Source: Micromonospora pattaloongensis
GTDB lineage: Bacteria; Actinomycetota; Actinomycetes; Mycobacteriales; Micromonosporaceae
Length of the DNA: 64,000 nt
Direction of reading: 5' to 3'
Assembly (NCBI RefSeq): GCF_900107255.1
Contig: NZ_FNPH01000002.1
Location: 620,001-684,000, forward strand
Shown here: in pieces, positions 37,896 to 46,490 of the stretch
Numbering within the stretch: the stretch's first letter is position 1
How the letters are laid out: every line of letters begins with the position of its first letter
Notes under the pieces: model-generated
What the model saw: the letters and a program-made list of their open reading frames with translations, nothing else
The model's database searches: none
What the model was told of the DNA's origin: nothing
Position numbers and translations under genes: made by a program

Positions 37896-39497
37896 ATGCA
37901 CTTGCACCACCACGACATGGCGACTCCCGCCCGGCCCAGCAGCACTCCGCCGTCGGGCCCCCCGCGTCTCGGCTGGCTGGACGCACTGCGCGGCATCTCC
38001 GCCCTCGTGGTGGTCTACTTCCACCTCTCCCCCTACGTGCTTCCCCACGGCCGGCAGCTCCTCACCGGTTGGGTGCAGCTCGGCCCGTACGGCGTCCTGG
38101 TCTTCTTCCTGGTCAGCGGCTATGTCATCCCGATGTCGCTGGAGCGCTACGGCAGCCTTCGGCGGTTCTGGGTGGGCCGGATCTTCCGCATCTACCCGGC
38201 GTACCTGCTCACCGTGGGCGCCATGCTGTTCCTGGTCGTGCTCGGCCTCCGCAAGATCTCCGCCAAGCTCGTCGACGACCCGATCTCGGCCGTGCTGGCC
38301 CACGCCACGATGCTGCAGGATCTGGTCGGAGTGCCCAGTCTGGTCGGCGTGTTCTGGACGCTCTCGTACGAGATGATCTTCTACGTCCTGATGTCCGCGC
38401 TGTTCGTCCTCGGCCTGCACCGCCGATGCGACTGGTGGGCTGTCGGGCTCGCGGCCACCGCCCTGATCGGGGGCCGCGCGCTGCCGGACGATCTGCTCGA
38501 CGATCTCGTCGGCCGGGTCGCCGTCACCACACTGGTGGCCGTCGCGTTGGGCGCGACCGTCGCCGCCTACATCCTGGGTCGCCGCGACACCGCCCTGCTG
38601 ACCGCGGTCGTCGGCCTCGGGGCTCTGGCGCTGCCGCTCCTCAACGGTTCCGCCGACGCGGGCGTGCACGGCCACGGGTCCTGGGAGTCGCTGACGTTCC
38701 TCGCCGTCATGTTCTCCGGCACGGTCGTGCACGCCGCCCACCACGGCCGGATGCGGGCCTCACATGCGGCGGTCACGCTCGGCACTGTTCTCGCCTGCCT
38801 GCTGCTCAGCGTGTGGTTCCACGCGGCGTACCCGGCCGCGACGGCGACGCAGATGCGCATCGAGGCAGTCAGCACGCTGATCGCCGTCGCCGCCACGTTC
38901 GCCCTCGGGTTCGCGCTACGCCACCGACGCGTGCCCGGCTGGCTGACCTGGCTCGGTCGCGTGAGCTACTCGGTCTACCTGTTGCACACCGTCGTGCTCA
39001 TCGTCTTCATCCCGTACCTGCGAGGGGCCCTGCGCTGGCCCTTCCCCACCCAGATCGCCGCCGCCATGCTCTACCTCGCCGCCGTGCTGGTCGTGTCGTG
39101 GCTCTCCTACCACCTCGTCGAGATGCCGGGACAACGGCTCGGCAAGCGGGTCGGACGGGCCCTCGACCGCCGGTTCGGTCCCGACCGCGCCGGCGCGTCG
39201 GCCGACGTGGTGACGCGGGCCCCGCGTGGCCCGGGCCGACGCCGAGCCCCCCGCAGGTCGACCGACGTCGTGATGCGCGTCGCGCACCGCGGCGGCCGAC
39301 GACGCGCCGCCGCGAGCACGGCCGCCGCAACCGCCGCCGTCGCGAGCAGGGCCGCCGCCGCGAGCACGGCCGCCGCAACCGCCGCCGTCGCGAGCAGGGC
39401 CGCCGCAACCGCCGTCGCAACCGCCACCGCACCGGCCGGCACCCGGACGGGCGCGGGCCCGCGGGCGGACGCGGCGCCGGCGGACGTCGTCGGGTAG
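37896..39497 (+). CDS. Membrane acyltransferase, acyltransferase-3 family
   Basis: 533 aa. LDALRGISALVVVYFH at residues 28-43 is the family start, with the catalytic-type His in the first helix. About ten membrane helices follow up to residue 415. These proteins O-acylate sugars, lipids or antibiotics, usually on cell-surface glycans. The last 110 residues are a basic then Ala/Ser/Thr-rich cytoplasmic tail with a tandem repeat, unusual for the family. The ATG is followed by a His-rich N-terminus (HLHHHD), and the upstream region is locally AT-richer, consistent with its own promoter. Confidence 0.85.
   Translation: MHLHHHDMATPARPSSTPPSGPPRLGWLDALRGISALVVVYFHLSPYVLPHGRQLLTGWVQLGPYGVLVFFLVSGYVIPMSLERYGSLRRFWVGRIFRIYPAYLLTVGAMLFLVVLGLRKISAKLVDDPISAVLAHATMLQDLVGVPSLVGVFWTLSYEMIFYVLMSALFVLGLHRRCDWWAVGLAATALIGGRALPDDLLDDLVGRVAVTTLVAVALGATVAAYILGRRDTALLTAVVGLGALALPLLNGSADAGVHGHGSWESLTFLAVMFSGTVVHAAHHGRMRASHAAVTLGTVLACLLLSVWFHAAYPAATATQMRIEAVSTLIAVAATFALGFALRHRRVPGWLTWLGRVSYSVYLLHTVVLIVFIPYLRGALRWPFPTQIAAAMLYLAAVLVVSWLSYHLVEMPGQRLGKRVGRALDRRFGPDRAGASADVVTRAPRGPGRRRAPRRSTDVVMRVAHRGGRRRAAASTAAATAAVASRAAAASTAAATAAVASRAAATAVATATAPAGTRTGAGPRADAAPADVVG
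39311..39406. repeat. 48-base tandem repeat, two copies, in acyltransferase tail
   Basis: Units start at 39311 and 39359 and are almost identical, giving ASTAAATAAVASRAAA twice in the protein. A partial third unit follows to about 39425. The repeat unit is a multiple of three, so copy changes keep the frame. Confidence 0.85.
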
Positions 39498-39621
39498 GGC
39501 CGCAACAGTCACCGGGCGCCGCACCGCCGACCGCCGGGCGGACGCCCACCGCCACGGTTCGGCCACCCGTTGCGGGCGCAGGGCGTGGGGAATGGCGGCG
39601 GAGGAATGGCCGCCGCGAGCC

Positions 39622-40410
39622 TCAGTCCACCGTGATCCAGTAGTCGAGCTCGACCCGGTCCGCGGGCATCACGATGTCGGTGGCCACCTCCACCACGCGG
39701 TCACCGGCGTACGTCTGCCGCGTCACCGTGACCACCGGCACGCCCGACGGCAACTGCAGCATGTCCACCTCGTCGGCGTCCGGCATGCGCGCCCGCACCC
39801 GCTCCCGCACTCCCGTCACCGTGATACCCAGGCGATGCAGCTGGGCCGCCGTCTCGCCCGGCCACGGCTCCCCGTCGGGGTCCACCAGCGGAGTGCCGGT
39901 CACCATCTCCAGCAGCAGGCACGAGGTCGACATCTGCTGGGCCAGCCCGTACGCGTGGAAGACGAAGCGACGCTCCAGCAGCGGGGTGCCCACCTCCACG
40001 TCGAACAGCTCGGCCCGCGTGGTTGTCGCCGCCACTTCCCGGAAGTCCTTCTCGAGGCGGTAGTGCGACCACGGGAGGTCGGGGTTCACCGGAAAGGGCG
40101 ACTCGATCGGCCGGCCGCTGCGCAGTTGGTCGAGCTCCCGGCCGTAGCGCTCGGAGGTGATCCGCCGCACCGGCAGGGCCGGTCGCGCGTAGCTGCCCCG
40201 GCCGTGTTCCGTGACGACAAGTCCCTCGGCGCGAAGCAGGCTGATCGCCTCGCGGACGGTGCCGCGCGAAACGCGGAACTCCGCCATCAGCGCGGTCTCG
40301 GAGGGCAGCAGCGCCCCGGCCGGAGACGCGCCGGCCGCGATCCTGCGGCGCAGTTCGTCGGCGACCATCCGGTAACGCGGTCGTAGGTGCGGGCTACCCA
40401 CGTGGATCAC
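39622..40410 (-). CDS. GntR/HutC-family regulator with UTRA domain
   Basis: 262 aa from GTG 40410. The winged helix spans 10-75 (RYRMVADELRRRIAAG, then LPSETALMAEFRVSRGTVREA). The UTRA ligand domain covers about 95-255. HutC-type regulators sense small metabolites such as amino-sugar phosphates, urocanate or fatty acids; the ligand here is unknown. A GTCTAGAC palindrome between gene and promoter suggests autoregulation. Confidence 0.9.
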   Translation of the reverse strand: MIHVGSPHLRPRYRMVADELRRRIAAGASPAGALLPSETALMAEFRVSRGTVREAISLLRAEGLVVTEHGRGSYARPALPVRRITSERYGRELDQLRSGRPIESPFPVNPDLPWSHYRLEKDFREVAATTTRAELFDVEVGTPLLERRFVFHAYGLAQQMSTSCLLLEMVTGTPLVDPDGEPWPGETAAQLHRLGITVTGVRERVRARMPDADEVDMLQLPSGVPVVTVTRQTYAGDRVVEVATDIVMPADRVELDYWITVD

Positions 40411-40441
40411 GCTACCCGCGATCCCGTCGAGCGCTCACCGT

Positions 40442-40455
40442 CTCGTCTAGACGAG
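40442..40455. promoter_or_regulatory. Putative GntR/HutC operator with GTCTAGAC core
   Basis: CTCGTCTAGACGAG is a perfect 14-base palindrome whose centre matches the core of HutC-subfamily sites (DasR/NagR type TGGTCTAGACCA). It lies 31 bases before the regulator start and 11 bases downstream of a possible minus-strand -10, TATACT (40467-40472), a typical repressor position. An overlapping plus-strand TATAAC (40469-40474) suggests divergent transcription. Confidence 0.6.
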
Positions 40456-40679
40456 TGGTATGGATGAGTATAACATCGATGCCGATGGTGACTCCGGTTG
40501 CGTCGAGACCGCTGACTCGTCGGGTCACCCGCCGTGGGCCGGACCGCCCGCGACAGCACAACGCACCCAGGGACGCGGTGTCTGGTATGTCCACGACCAC
40601 TCCGCCTCCCCCAGAGCCGGCGGCGGCCCGCCGTTCCCCCGTACCGCGGGCCGCCGCCCCCACCGAGAGGGACGCGGAG

Positions 40680-41018
40680 ATGGCACGGTGGAAATGGTTC
40701 GTTCGGCCGGCAGCCGCGGTGGACGCGACCGGGCCGGCGACGTCCTACCCGCACCGCGCCGGCTCGTACGCCGGCTGCCAAACCGGTGCCGCGGGTAACC
40801 CGGCCGGGCGCCCCGACACGGTTCCGCACGGGAGCCCCGACGCGCACGGCAGCCCCGACGCGCACGGGAGCCCCGACCCGCACGGGAGCCCCGACGCGCA
40901 CGAGGACCACGGCCCTAGCGAGGACCACGACCGTCACGAGGAGCACGACCCCCGCGAGGACCACGGCCCCCGCGGTCCCGAGCGGAGCCGCGACGCGGCG
41001 GAGCAGGCCGATTCCTAG
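40680..41018 (+). CDS. Putative His/Asp-rich repeat protein, hypothetical
   Basis: 112 codons from ATG 40680, with GAGAGGG about ten bases upstream. The product has repeats GSPDAH, then an acidic/histidine-rich tail ([16 protein letters not shown]) that could bind divalent metal. GC at third positions is high throughout. No family is recognised and other frames are also open, so it may not be expressed. Confidence 0.35.
   Translation: MARWKWFVRPAAAVDATGPATSYPHRAGSYAGCQTGAAGNPAGRPDTVPHGSPDAHGSPDAHGSPDPHGSPDAHEDHGPSEDHDRHEEHDPREDHGPRGPERSRDAAEQADS
40827..40898. repeat. 18-base tandem repeat, four copies
   Basis: Units start at 40827, 40845, 40863 and 40881, differing at one or two bases, and encode HGSPDA in the plus-strand frame of the putative ORF. 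Copy number changes would keep the frame. Confidence 0.85.
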
Positions 41019-41194
41019 CCGCGCATTCACCGACGCCGGCCGGAGCATCCGGGGCTCCCCGCGGCACGGGCCCGGCCCGGATGGCTCCGCGCACGCCACG
41101 AACCGACAAGGACCCGCACGCGCGACGAGCCTCCGCAGACAGCTCCCCGCGCGCCGCCTTGACGCCCGACGGCCCACGCCGCACGGTCACAGTA

Positions 41195-42136
41195 ATGAGC
41201 CGCGAGGATCACAGCACCCAGGACAAACACGAGCGCCTGCCGTCGGCCATGCGCGACGCCGTCGACGAGTTCGCCCGGCACCTGTCCGCGGTGGAGAACC
41301 GATCGGTCCACACCGTACGCGCCTACATCGGCGACGTCGTCGCGCTGCTCGACCACGCCGGGCAGCTGGGATGCGGCACCCTGGACGAGCTCGACATCAC
41401 GGTGTTGCGCAGCTGGCTCGCGAAGCTACGCACCCTCGGCGCCGCCCGTGCCTCGTTGGCCCGCCGAGCCGCCTCGGTCCGCACCTTCAGCGCCTGGGCG
41501 CACCGCGCCGGTCTGCTCCGCACGGACGTCGGCGCGCAGCTCGCCAGCCCCAAGGCCCACCGCGAGCTGCCCACCGTGCTCCGGTCCGACCAGGCGGCGG
41601 AGCTCGTGACGGCCCCCGGCGACGAGGCGTCGCCGGTGCTGCTGCGCGATCGGGCGGTGTTGGAGCTGCTCTACGCCACCGGCATCCGGGTCAGCGAGCT
41701 GTGCGGGCTGGACGTCGCCGACGTCGACCGGGCGCGGCGGGTGGTGCGCGTCATCGGCAAGGGCGACAAGGAGCGCTCGGTGCCGTACGGCCTGCCGGCC
41801 GAACAGGCGATCGACGACTGGCTCCGGCTGGGCCGGGCCACCCTCGCCGGGCCGGACAGCGGTGACGCGCTATTGCTCGGCGCGCGGGGGGCACGGCTGC
41901 AGCCGGCCGTGGCGCGGCGGATCGTCAGCGGGTACGCCCGCGCGGCCGGGCTGCCGCACATCAGCCCGCACGGGCTGCGGCACTCGGCGGCCACGCATCT
42001 GCTGGAGGGCGGCGCGGACCTGCGCGCCGTGCAGGAGCTACTCGGGCACGCGTCGCTGGCCACGACGCAGCTCTACACCCACGTCTCGGTCGAGCGGCTG
42101 CGCAGCGCCTACCGCCAGGCCCACCCGCGCGCCTGA
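41195..42136 (+). CDS. xerC: Tyrosine recombinase XerC
   Basis: 313 aa from ATG 41195, resolving chromosome dimers at dif. The core-binding domain covers about 20-105. The catalytic domain shows [10 protein letters not shown] (first Arg), [10 protein letters not shown] (Lys), [10 protein letters not shown] (His/Arg), [10 protein letters not shown] and the nucleophile Tyr in TQLYTHV. Position between dprA and the M23/rpsB region agrees with mycobacterial xerC rather than a phage integrase. The frame extends 38 codons upstream without support. Confidence 0.9.
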   Translation: MSREDHSTQDKHERLPSAMRDAVDEFARHLSAVENRSVHTVRAYIGDVVALLDHAGQLGCGTLDELDITVLRSWLAKLRTLGAARASLARRAASVRTFSAWAHRAGLLRTDVGAQLASPKAHRELPTVLRSDQAAELVTAPGDEASPVLLRDRAVLELLYATGIRVSELCGLDVADVDRARRVVRVIGKGDKERSVPYGLPAEQAIDDWLRLGRATLAGPDSGDALLLGARGARLQPAVARRIVSGYARAAGLPHISPHGLRHSAATHLLEGGADLRAVQELLGHASLATTQLYTHVSVERLRSAYRQAHPRA

Positions 42137-42282
42137 CGGGCGGACGCGGCAACGCTCCGGAAGCCGACGGCGGCCGCCCGGCCCGGCACGAGCGGGGCCC
42201 CCGAGCCCGGGCGACGCCAGGCCGGCGAAGCGGATCTGCAGATTCCTCGATCAATGCGCCACCGGGCCGTAGGATCACCGCC

Positions 42283-43473
42283 GTGAGCGCTGGAGATCCC
42301 CAACCCCCCGAGCCGATTCCCGGCGCGCGGCTGCTCTTCTCGCTCGATCCGGCGTCGGCCCATCTCAACCACGGTTCGTACGGCGCGGTGCCGATCGGCG
42401 TTCAGCGCGCCCAGCAGCGGCTGCGCGACGAGATGGACGCGGACCCGATGCGCTTCTTCACCCAGGGGCTCGTCGACCGGATCGTGCACGTCCGCCGCCA
42501 CCTGGCGACCTTTCTCGGCGCCGACCCCGACGGCAGTGCGCTGGTCGGCAACGCCACCACCGGCGCGGCGATCGTGCTGCAGTCGCTGCGGCTCGGCCCC
42601 GGCGACGAGGTCCTGGTCACCGATCACGGGTACGGCGCGGTGGGGTTCGCCGTGCAGCGGGAGTGCCGGCGCACCGGTGCGACCGTACGCACCATCGAGG
42701 TGCCGCTGACCGCCTCCGACGACGAGATCGTGGCGCTCGTGCGCGCCGCGCTGCGTCCGGGCCGCACCAAGCTGCTCATGGTCGACCAGCTCACTTCCCC
42801 GACGGCGCGGCTCTTTCCGGCGGCGGCCATCGTGGCCACGGCGCGGGAGCACGACGTGCCGGTGTTCGTCGACGCGGCGCACGCCCCCGGCATGCTGCCG
42901 GTCGCCGTCGACGCGCTCGGCGCCGACTTCTGGGTGGGCAACTTCCACAAGTGGGCGTTCGCGCCGCGCGGCACGGCCCTGCTGGTCGTCGCGCCGCGCT
43001 GGCGTGACCGGATCGAGCCGCTCGCGGTCTCCTGGCAGCAGGAGTCCGGCTTCCCACTGCGGGTGGAGTGGCAGGCGACGCTCGACTACACGCCGTGGCT
43101 GGCGGCACCGACCGGGCTCTTCACGCTGCGCAGCCTCGGCGTGGACCGGGTGCGCGCGCACAACGCGGCGCTGGCGGCGTACGGGCAGCGGGTGCTCGGG
43201 GAGGCGCTCGGCCTGGCCCCCGCCGACCTGCCCGACCCCGGCGCTCCGGGGGTGTCCATGCGGCTCGTTCCGCTCCCCGACGGCCTGGTCAGCACGGTGG
43301 ACGACGCGCAGGCGCTGCGGCTGCGGATCGCGGACGCGCTCGGCGCCCACGTGGCCGTCTCCGCGTGGCGCGGCCGGAGCCTGCTCCGAATCTCGGGCCA
43401 GGTCTACAACCGCGCCGAGGAGTACGTGCGGCTAGCGCAGCGGCTTCCGCAGCTGCTCGGCGCGCTGCGCTAA
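42283..43473 (+). CDS. Class V aminotransferase fold protein (isopenicillin-N-epimerase-like)
   Basis: PLP-dependent, 396 aa from GTG 42283. LNHGSYGAVP at 28-37 and the PLP lysine in NFHKWAFAPRG are the diagnostic features of the IPN-epimerase/egtE-like branch. The Asp binding the pyridine nitrogen is in VFVDAAHAPG. The reaction could be transamination, racemisation or C-S lysis; nothing nearby specifies it. The last 185 bases overlap an antisense M23 peptidase frame. Confidence 0.85.
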   Translation: MSAGDPQPPEPIPGARLLFSLDPASAHLNHGSYGAVPIGVQRAQQRLRDEMDADPMRFFTQGLVDRIVHVRRHLATFLGADPDGSALVGNATTGAAIVLQSLRLGPGDEVLVTDHGYGAVGFAVQRECRRTGATVRTIEVPLTASDDEIVALVRAALRPGRTKLLMVDQLTSPTARLFPAAAIVATAREHDVPVFVDAAHAPGMLPVAVDALGADFWVGNFHKWAFAPRGTALLVVAPRWRDRIEPLAVSWQQESGFPLRVEWQATLDYTPWLAAPTGLFTLRSLGVDRVRAHNAALAAYGQRVLGEALGLAPADLPDPGAPGVSMRLVPLPDGLVSTVDDAQALRLRIADALGAHVAVSAWRGRSLLRISGQVYNRAEEYVRLAQRLPQLLGALR

Positions 43474-43954
43474 GCGGCAGCAGCCGGACCCGGCCGAGCC
43501 CGAGCAGCAGCAGCGGGTCGAGGTAGGTCTCGGCGCGGCGGAGCCCCCAGTGCAGGCAGGCGGGCGCGGGGCAGCCGGCGTGGCCGGCGGCGAGCGCTCC
43601 GAGCGGCGCGCCGGCCGGGACCGGGTCACCGGCGGCGACCCGCGGCTGGACCGGCTCATAGGTGGTGCGCAGCCCGCCGGGGTGCCGGACGCTCACCACG
43701 CCGCGGCCGGCGATCCGACCGGCGAAGAGCACCGTGCCGGCGCCGGCGGCCCGCACCACGGCGCCGGGCGCCGCCGCGAGGTCGACGCCGCGGTGGCCGG
43801 ACACCCACGGCTGCGGCGGCGGGTCGAAGCGGCGGACCACCGTCACCGCGCCGTCGAGCGGCCAGCGGAAGCGGCCCGCCGGTGCGGGAGCGGCCGGCGC
43901 GGGAGGCGCCAGCGCGACCGCCGCGAGCAGGATCGGCAGAGCTTTCCCTGTCAT
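43289..43954 (-). CDS. Secreted M23-family peptidase (LytM-like)
   Basis: 221 aa from ATG 43954 with an N-terminal signal peptide (KALPILLAAVALAPPAPAAP). The LytM domain runs from about 25 to 155 with GHRGVDLAA and a reduced zinc motif, CLHWGLR. Several actinobacterial homologues near rpsB show the same pattern, and activity may be weak. After GRVRLLPL (about residue 160) the frame continues 60 basic residues antisense to the aminotransferase gene. That extension is unusual and may be translated only because no stop occurs. Confidence 0.75.
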   Translation of the reverse strand: MTGKALPILLAAVALAPPAPAAPAPAGRFRWPLDGAVTVVRRFDPPPQPWVSGHRGVDLAAAPGAVVRAAGAGTVLFAGRIAGRGVVSVRHPGGLRTTYEPVQPRVAAGDPVPAGAPLGALAAGHAGCPAPACLHWGLRRAETYLDPLLLLGLGRVRLLPLSAARRAAAEAAALAARTPRRGCRPGPRFGAGSGRATRRRPRGRRARPRSAAAAPARRPPC

Positions 43955-44144
43955 GGCTGGGCAGCCTGCCGTCAGGACCCCGGCGCAGGCAACCGGCGGG
44001 GCGCGTCGCTGTGGACAGCGGCCGCGTTGTGGACAACGCCCGGGAACCGGACGGTCGGCCGTCACCCGGGCGAGTGATGATCACCGTGGTGGTGGAGCGC
44101 CGGGGTACGGCGGGGGCGGGACGGGAGAGGGAGCGTGCCGCCGG

Positions 44145-44468
44145 TCAGCTGCCGAAGCCGGAATCCGCCGGAAGTGAGATGTCGGGCTTTTCCAGCTCTT
44201 CGACGTTCACGTCCTTGAACGTCATCACCCGAACGTTCTTCACGAAGCGGGCGGGCCGGTACATGTCCCACACCCACGCGTCGTGCATCTCCACCTCGAA
44301 GTAGACCTCGCCGTCGGAGTTGCGTACATGCAGGTCAACCTGGTTCGCCAGGTAGAACCGGCGCTCGGTCTCCACGACGTACGAGAATTGGCGGACGATG
44401 TCGCGGTACTCCCGGTAGAGCTGCAGCTCCATCTCGGTTTCGTACTTCTCGAGATCTTCTGCGCTCAT
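44145..44468 (-). CDS. DUF2469 family protein (Rv2901c-like)
   Basis: 107 aa, very conserved in actinobacteria: [20 protein letters not shown] start and [20 protein letters not shown] centre. Acidic, soluble, no known activity. The ATG overlaps the rnhB stop as ATGA, and this rnhB-DUF2469 pairing is also found in mycobacteria, implying a linked role. Confidence 0.93.
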   Translation of the reverse strand: MSAEDLEKYETEMELQLYREYRDIVRQFSYVVETERRFYLANQVDLHVRNSDGEVYFEVEMHDAWVWDMYRPARFVKNVRVMTFKDVNVEELEKPDISLPADSGFGS

Positions 44469-45307
44469 CGCACTCCGCCTTCCATGGCAACATCTTCCCC
44501 CACCGACGCCCGGTGTCGAAGCCGCTCACCCAACGCCACGCCGACGGTACCCCCTGCCGCGCCCGGTCGCCCCATGGGCTCAGGCGCGCCCGGCACAGCG
44601 ACTCCCGGCTCGCGCACGCCCACGATGTGCGGGCGGCGCGCCCGTGGCGGCCGCCCGGCCCGCCCCGACACCGCGGCCACGTTCACGTACGAGAAGCGGT
44701 GTTCCGCGCACGGTCCCTGCCGCTCCAACGCCGCGCTGTGCACCGGGGTGATGTATCCCTTGTGCTCGGCGAAGCCGTAGCCCGGAAACCGCTCGTCGAG
44801 CTCGACCATGATCCGGTCCCGGGTGACCTTCGCCAGCACGCTCGCGGCCGCGACGCACGCCGCCACCTGGTCGCCCTTCCAGACCGCGAGCCCCGGCACG
44901 CCGAGGCCGTCGACGCCGAAGCCGTCCGTCAGCACGTACTCGGGTCGGGTCGCGAGCGAGGCGAGAGCGCGGCGCATCGCGGCCACGTTGCAGACGTGCA
45001 GACCCCGGAAGTCGACCTCGTCCGCCGGCACGACCACCACGGCGTACGCGAGGGCGCGCGCCAGCACCTCGTCGTAGAGGCGCTCCCGGGTGGCCGCGGT
45101 GAGCAGCTTGGAGTCGGCCAGACCCTCGATCTCGCCGCGCCGCCCCTCCGGCAGCACCACGGCCGCGGCCACCAGGGGCCCGGCGCAGGCCCCCCGGCCC
45201 GCCTCGTCCGCCCCGGCGACGTGTCGGAACCCGCGCCGCTGCAGCGCGCGTTCCAGCGCGTAGAGGCCGCCGTCCCGGCGGACCACCGTGCGGGGTGGGG
45301 TCAGCAC
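44465..45307 (-). CDS. rnhB: Ribonuclease HII
   Basis: Removes ribonucleotides and RNA primers from DNA; 280 aa. Metal ligands D34 and E35 in [14 protein letters not shown] and D128 in VLTDGF are present, as is [13 protein letters not shown]. Beyond residue 215 there is a Gly/Pro/Arg-rich tail of about 60 residues not found in standard RNase HII. It begins one base before the NUDIX gene stop. Confidence 0.94.
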   Translation of the reverse strand: MLTPPRTVVRRDGGLYALERALQRRGFRHVAGADEAGRGACAGPLVAAAVVLPEGRRGEIEGLADSKLLTAATRERLYDEVLARALAYAVVVVPADEVDFRGLHVCNVAAMRRALASLATRPEYVLTDGFGVDGLGVPGLAVWKGDQVAACVAAASVLAKVTRDRIMVELDERFPGYGFAEHKGYITPVHSAALERQGPCAEHRFSYVNVAAVSGRAGRPPRARRPHIVGVREPGVAVPGAPEPMGRPGAAGGTVGVALGERLRHRASVGEDVAMEGGVR

Positions 45308-45805
45308 TCAATCACCGTCCAGCAGTCGCCGGAGCATCGCGGGGAGCTCCACCGGGTAGATCCGTTCGTCCGTCGCTTCCAGTTCGTCGACCGTCCACCA
45401 GCGGTGCCCGTCGATCGTGTCCCGCTCCACCTCGTCGAACCCCGCCGTGTCGACCTCCCAGGTCGGCACCCGGACCAGGAAGAACTCCTGGTCCTGGCGG
45501 TACCGCCGGCCGTCGAACGGATATTCGGTCCGCTCCCGCCACACGGGCGCGCCGAACGCCTCGGGCGCCAGCCGCAGGCCGGTCTCCTCGGCGAGCTCCC
45601 GCGCCGCGCCGAGCCGCGCCGGCTCGCCCGGCTCGAGCCCGCCGCCCGGGGTGAACCAGAAGCGGTGGGTCGGGCGCGCCGGGTCCCAGCCGTGGAACAG
45701 CAGCACGCGGTCGGCGCCGTCGAGCAGCAGCACCCGGGCGGCGCGCCGCGGAATCCACTCGTCCGATCCGGCCGGCAGCGGCGGGTCGAGGGCGGCATCG
45801 GTCAC
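45308..45805 (-). CDS. NUDIX hydrolase
   Basis: 165 aa from GTG 45805. The Nudix box GGGLEPGEPARLGAARELAEETGL spans about 53-76 with the RELxEE metal-binding core. It may cleave a nucleoside diphosphate derivative. It lies between lepB and rnhB on the same strand with a one-base junction to rnhB. The longer open frame upstream is the antisense shadow of the signal peptidase. Confidence 0.88.
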   Translation of the reverse strand: MTDAALDPPLPAGSDEWIPRRAARVLLLDGADRVLLFHGWDPARPTHRFWFTPGGGLEPGEPARLGAARELAEETGLRLAPEAFGAPVWRERTEYPFDGRRYRQDQEFFLVRVPTWEVDTAGFDEVERDTIDGHRWWTVDELEATDERIYPVELPAMLRRLLDGD

Positions 45806-45848
45806 CGCACCAGCGTAGGTCCTGCGTCGCGCCGCGGTCGCGTCGCGG

Positions 45849-46490
45849 TCAGGGCTGCGGCTTCGGCACCGACGCGAACGACTCCGGCACCGAGAGCCAC
45901 TTGGCCCGGTCGACCGGCCAGAACACCACGAAGGCCCGGCCGACGACGGAGTCCTCCGGCACCGTGGCGAGCTGGATGTCATGGTCGGAGCGCTCCCAGT
46001 GTTCCAGGGAGTCGCCCGACGCCGACCGGTGATCGCCCATCACCCAGAGCCGGCCCTTCGGCACGGTGACGTCGAACGGCTGGTCGGCGGCGGGGTCGCT
46101 GACCCCGCCCTCCGCGAAGATGTACGGCTCGTCGATCGGGTGGCCGTTGATCATCAGGCGTTGCTGCGCGTCGCAGCACTGCACCCGGTCACCGGCGATC
46201 CCGATCACCCGCTTGATGAAGTCCTCGCCACTCGGGTCGCTGCGCCAGGAGGACGGCGCGCGGAAGACGATGACCTCGCCACGCTCCGGCGACCGGAAGT
46301 CGTAGACCAGCTTGTTGACGAGCACCCGGTCGTTGATGTCGAGGGTGTGCTCCATCGACGGCGAGGGGATCCAGAAGGTCTGCAGCACGAAGGCGCGGAC
46401 CAGGACGGCGACGAGGACGGCCACGCCCAGCAGGATCGGAAGTTCGCGCCAGAAGGAATTGGGGCGCTTTTCGGTCTGCTCGTCAATCAC
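45849..46490 (-). CDS. lepB: Signal peptidase I, second of a tandem pair
   Basis: 213 aa type I signal peptidase cleaving exported preproteins. One N-terminal membrane anchor (about 16-36), then the nucleophile S45 in PSPSMEHTL and general base K93 in DFIKRVIG. The start is GTG 46490, whose GTGA overlaps the stop of the upstream signal peptidase. Compared with its neighbour it has a shorter N-terminus and no C-terminal anchor. Confidence 0.93.
   Translation of the reverse strand: MIDEQTEKRPNSFWRELPILLGVAVLVAVLVRAFVLQTFWIPSPSMEHTLDINDRVLVNKLVYDFRSPERGEVIVFRAPSSWRSDPSGEDFIKRVIGIAGDRVQCCDAQQRLMINGHPIDEPYIFAEGGVSDPAADQPFDVTVPKGRLWVMGDHRSASGDSLEHWERSDHDIQLATVPEDSVVGRAFVVFWPVDRAKWLSVPESFASVPKPQP

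Larger units (their letters stand above)
40411..41194. other. Accessory stretch between GntR regulator and xerC, coding status unclear
   Basis: This is 784 bases holding a divergent promoter and operator, a putative repeat-rich ORF (40680-41018) and about 175 bases upstream of xerC with no visible signal. Several frames are open at once because of extreme GC content. Only 40680-41018 has a plausible ribosome site. Confidence 0.5.

Noticed and set aside
39594-39614. Terminator between the convergent acyltransferase and GntR genes
   Set aside because: The inverted repeat is only six bases per arm, which is expected by chance at this GC content.
40455-40798. Open frames starting at 40455 (GTG) and 40460 (ATG)
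   Set aside because: Both start inside the operator/promoter region, use rare ATA-type codons at the beginning and encode no recognisable product.
40827-40898. Second possible CRISPR-like array
   Set aside because: 18-base units without spacers, no cas genes.
41195-42136. Phage integrase marking an integrated element
   Set aside because: Gene order next to dprA and the rpsB region and the short length fit chromosomal XerC. No att repeats or phage genes are seen.
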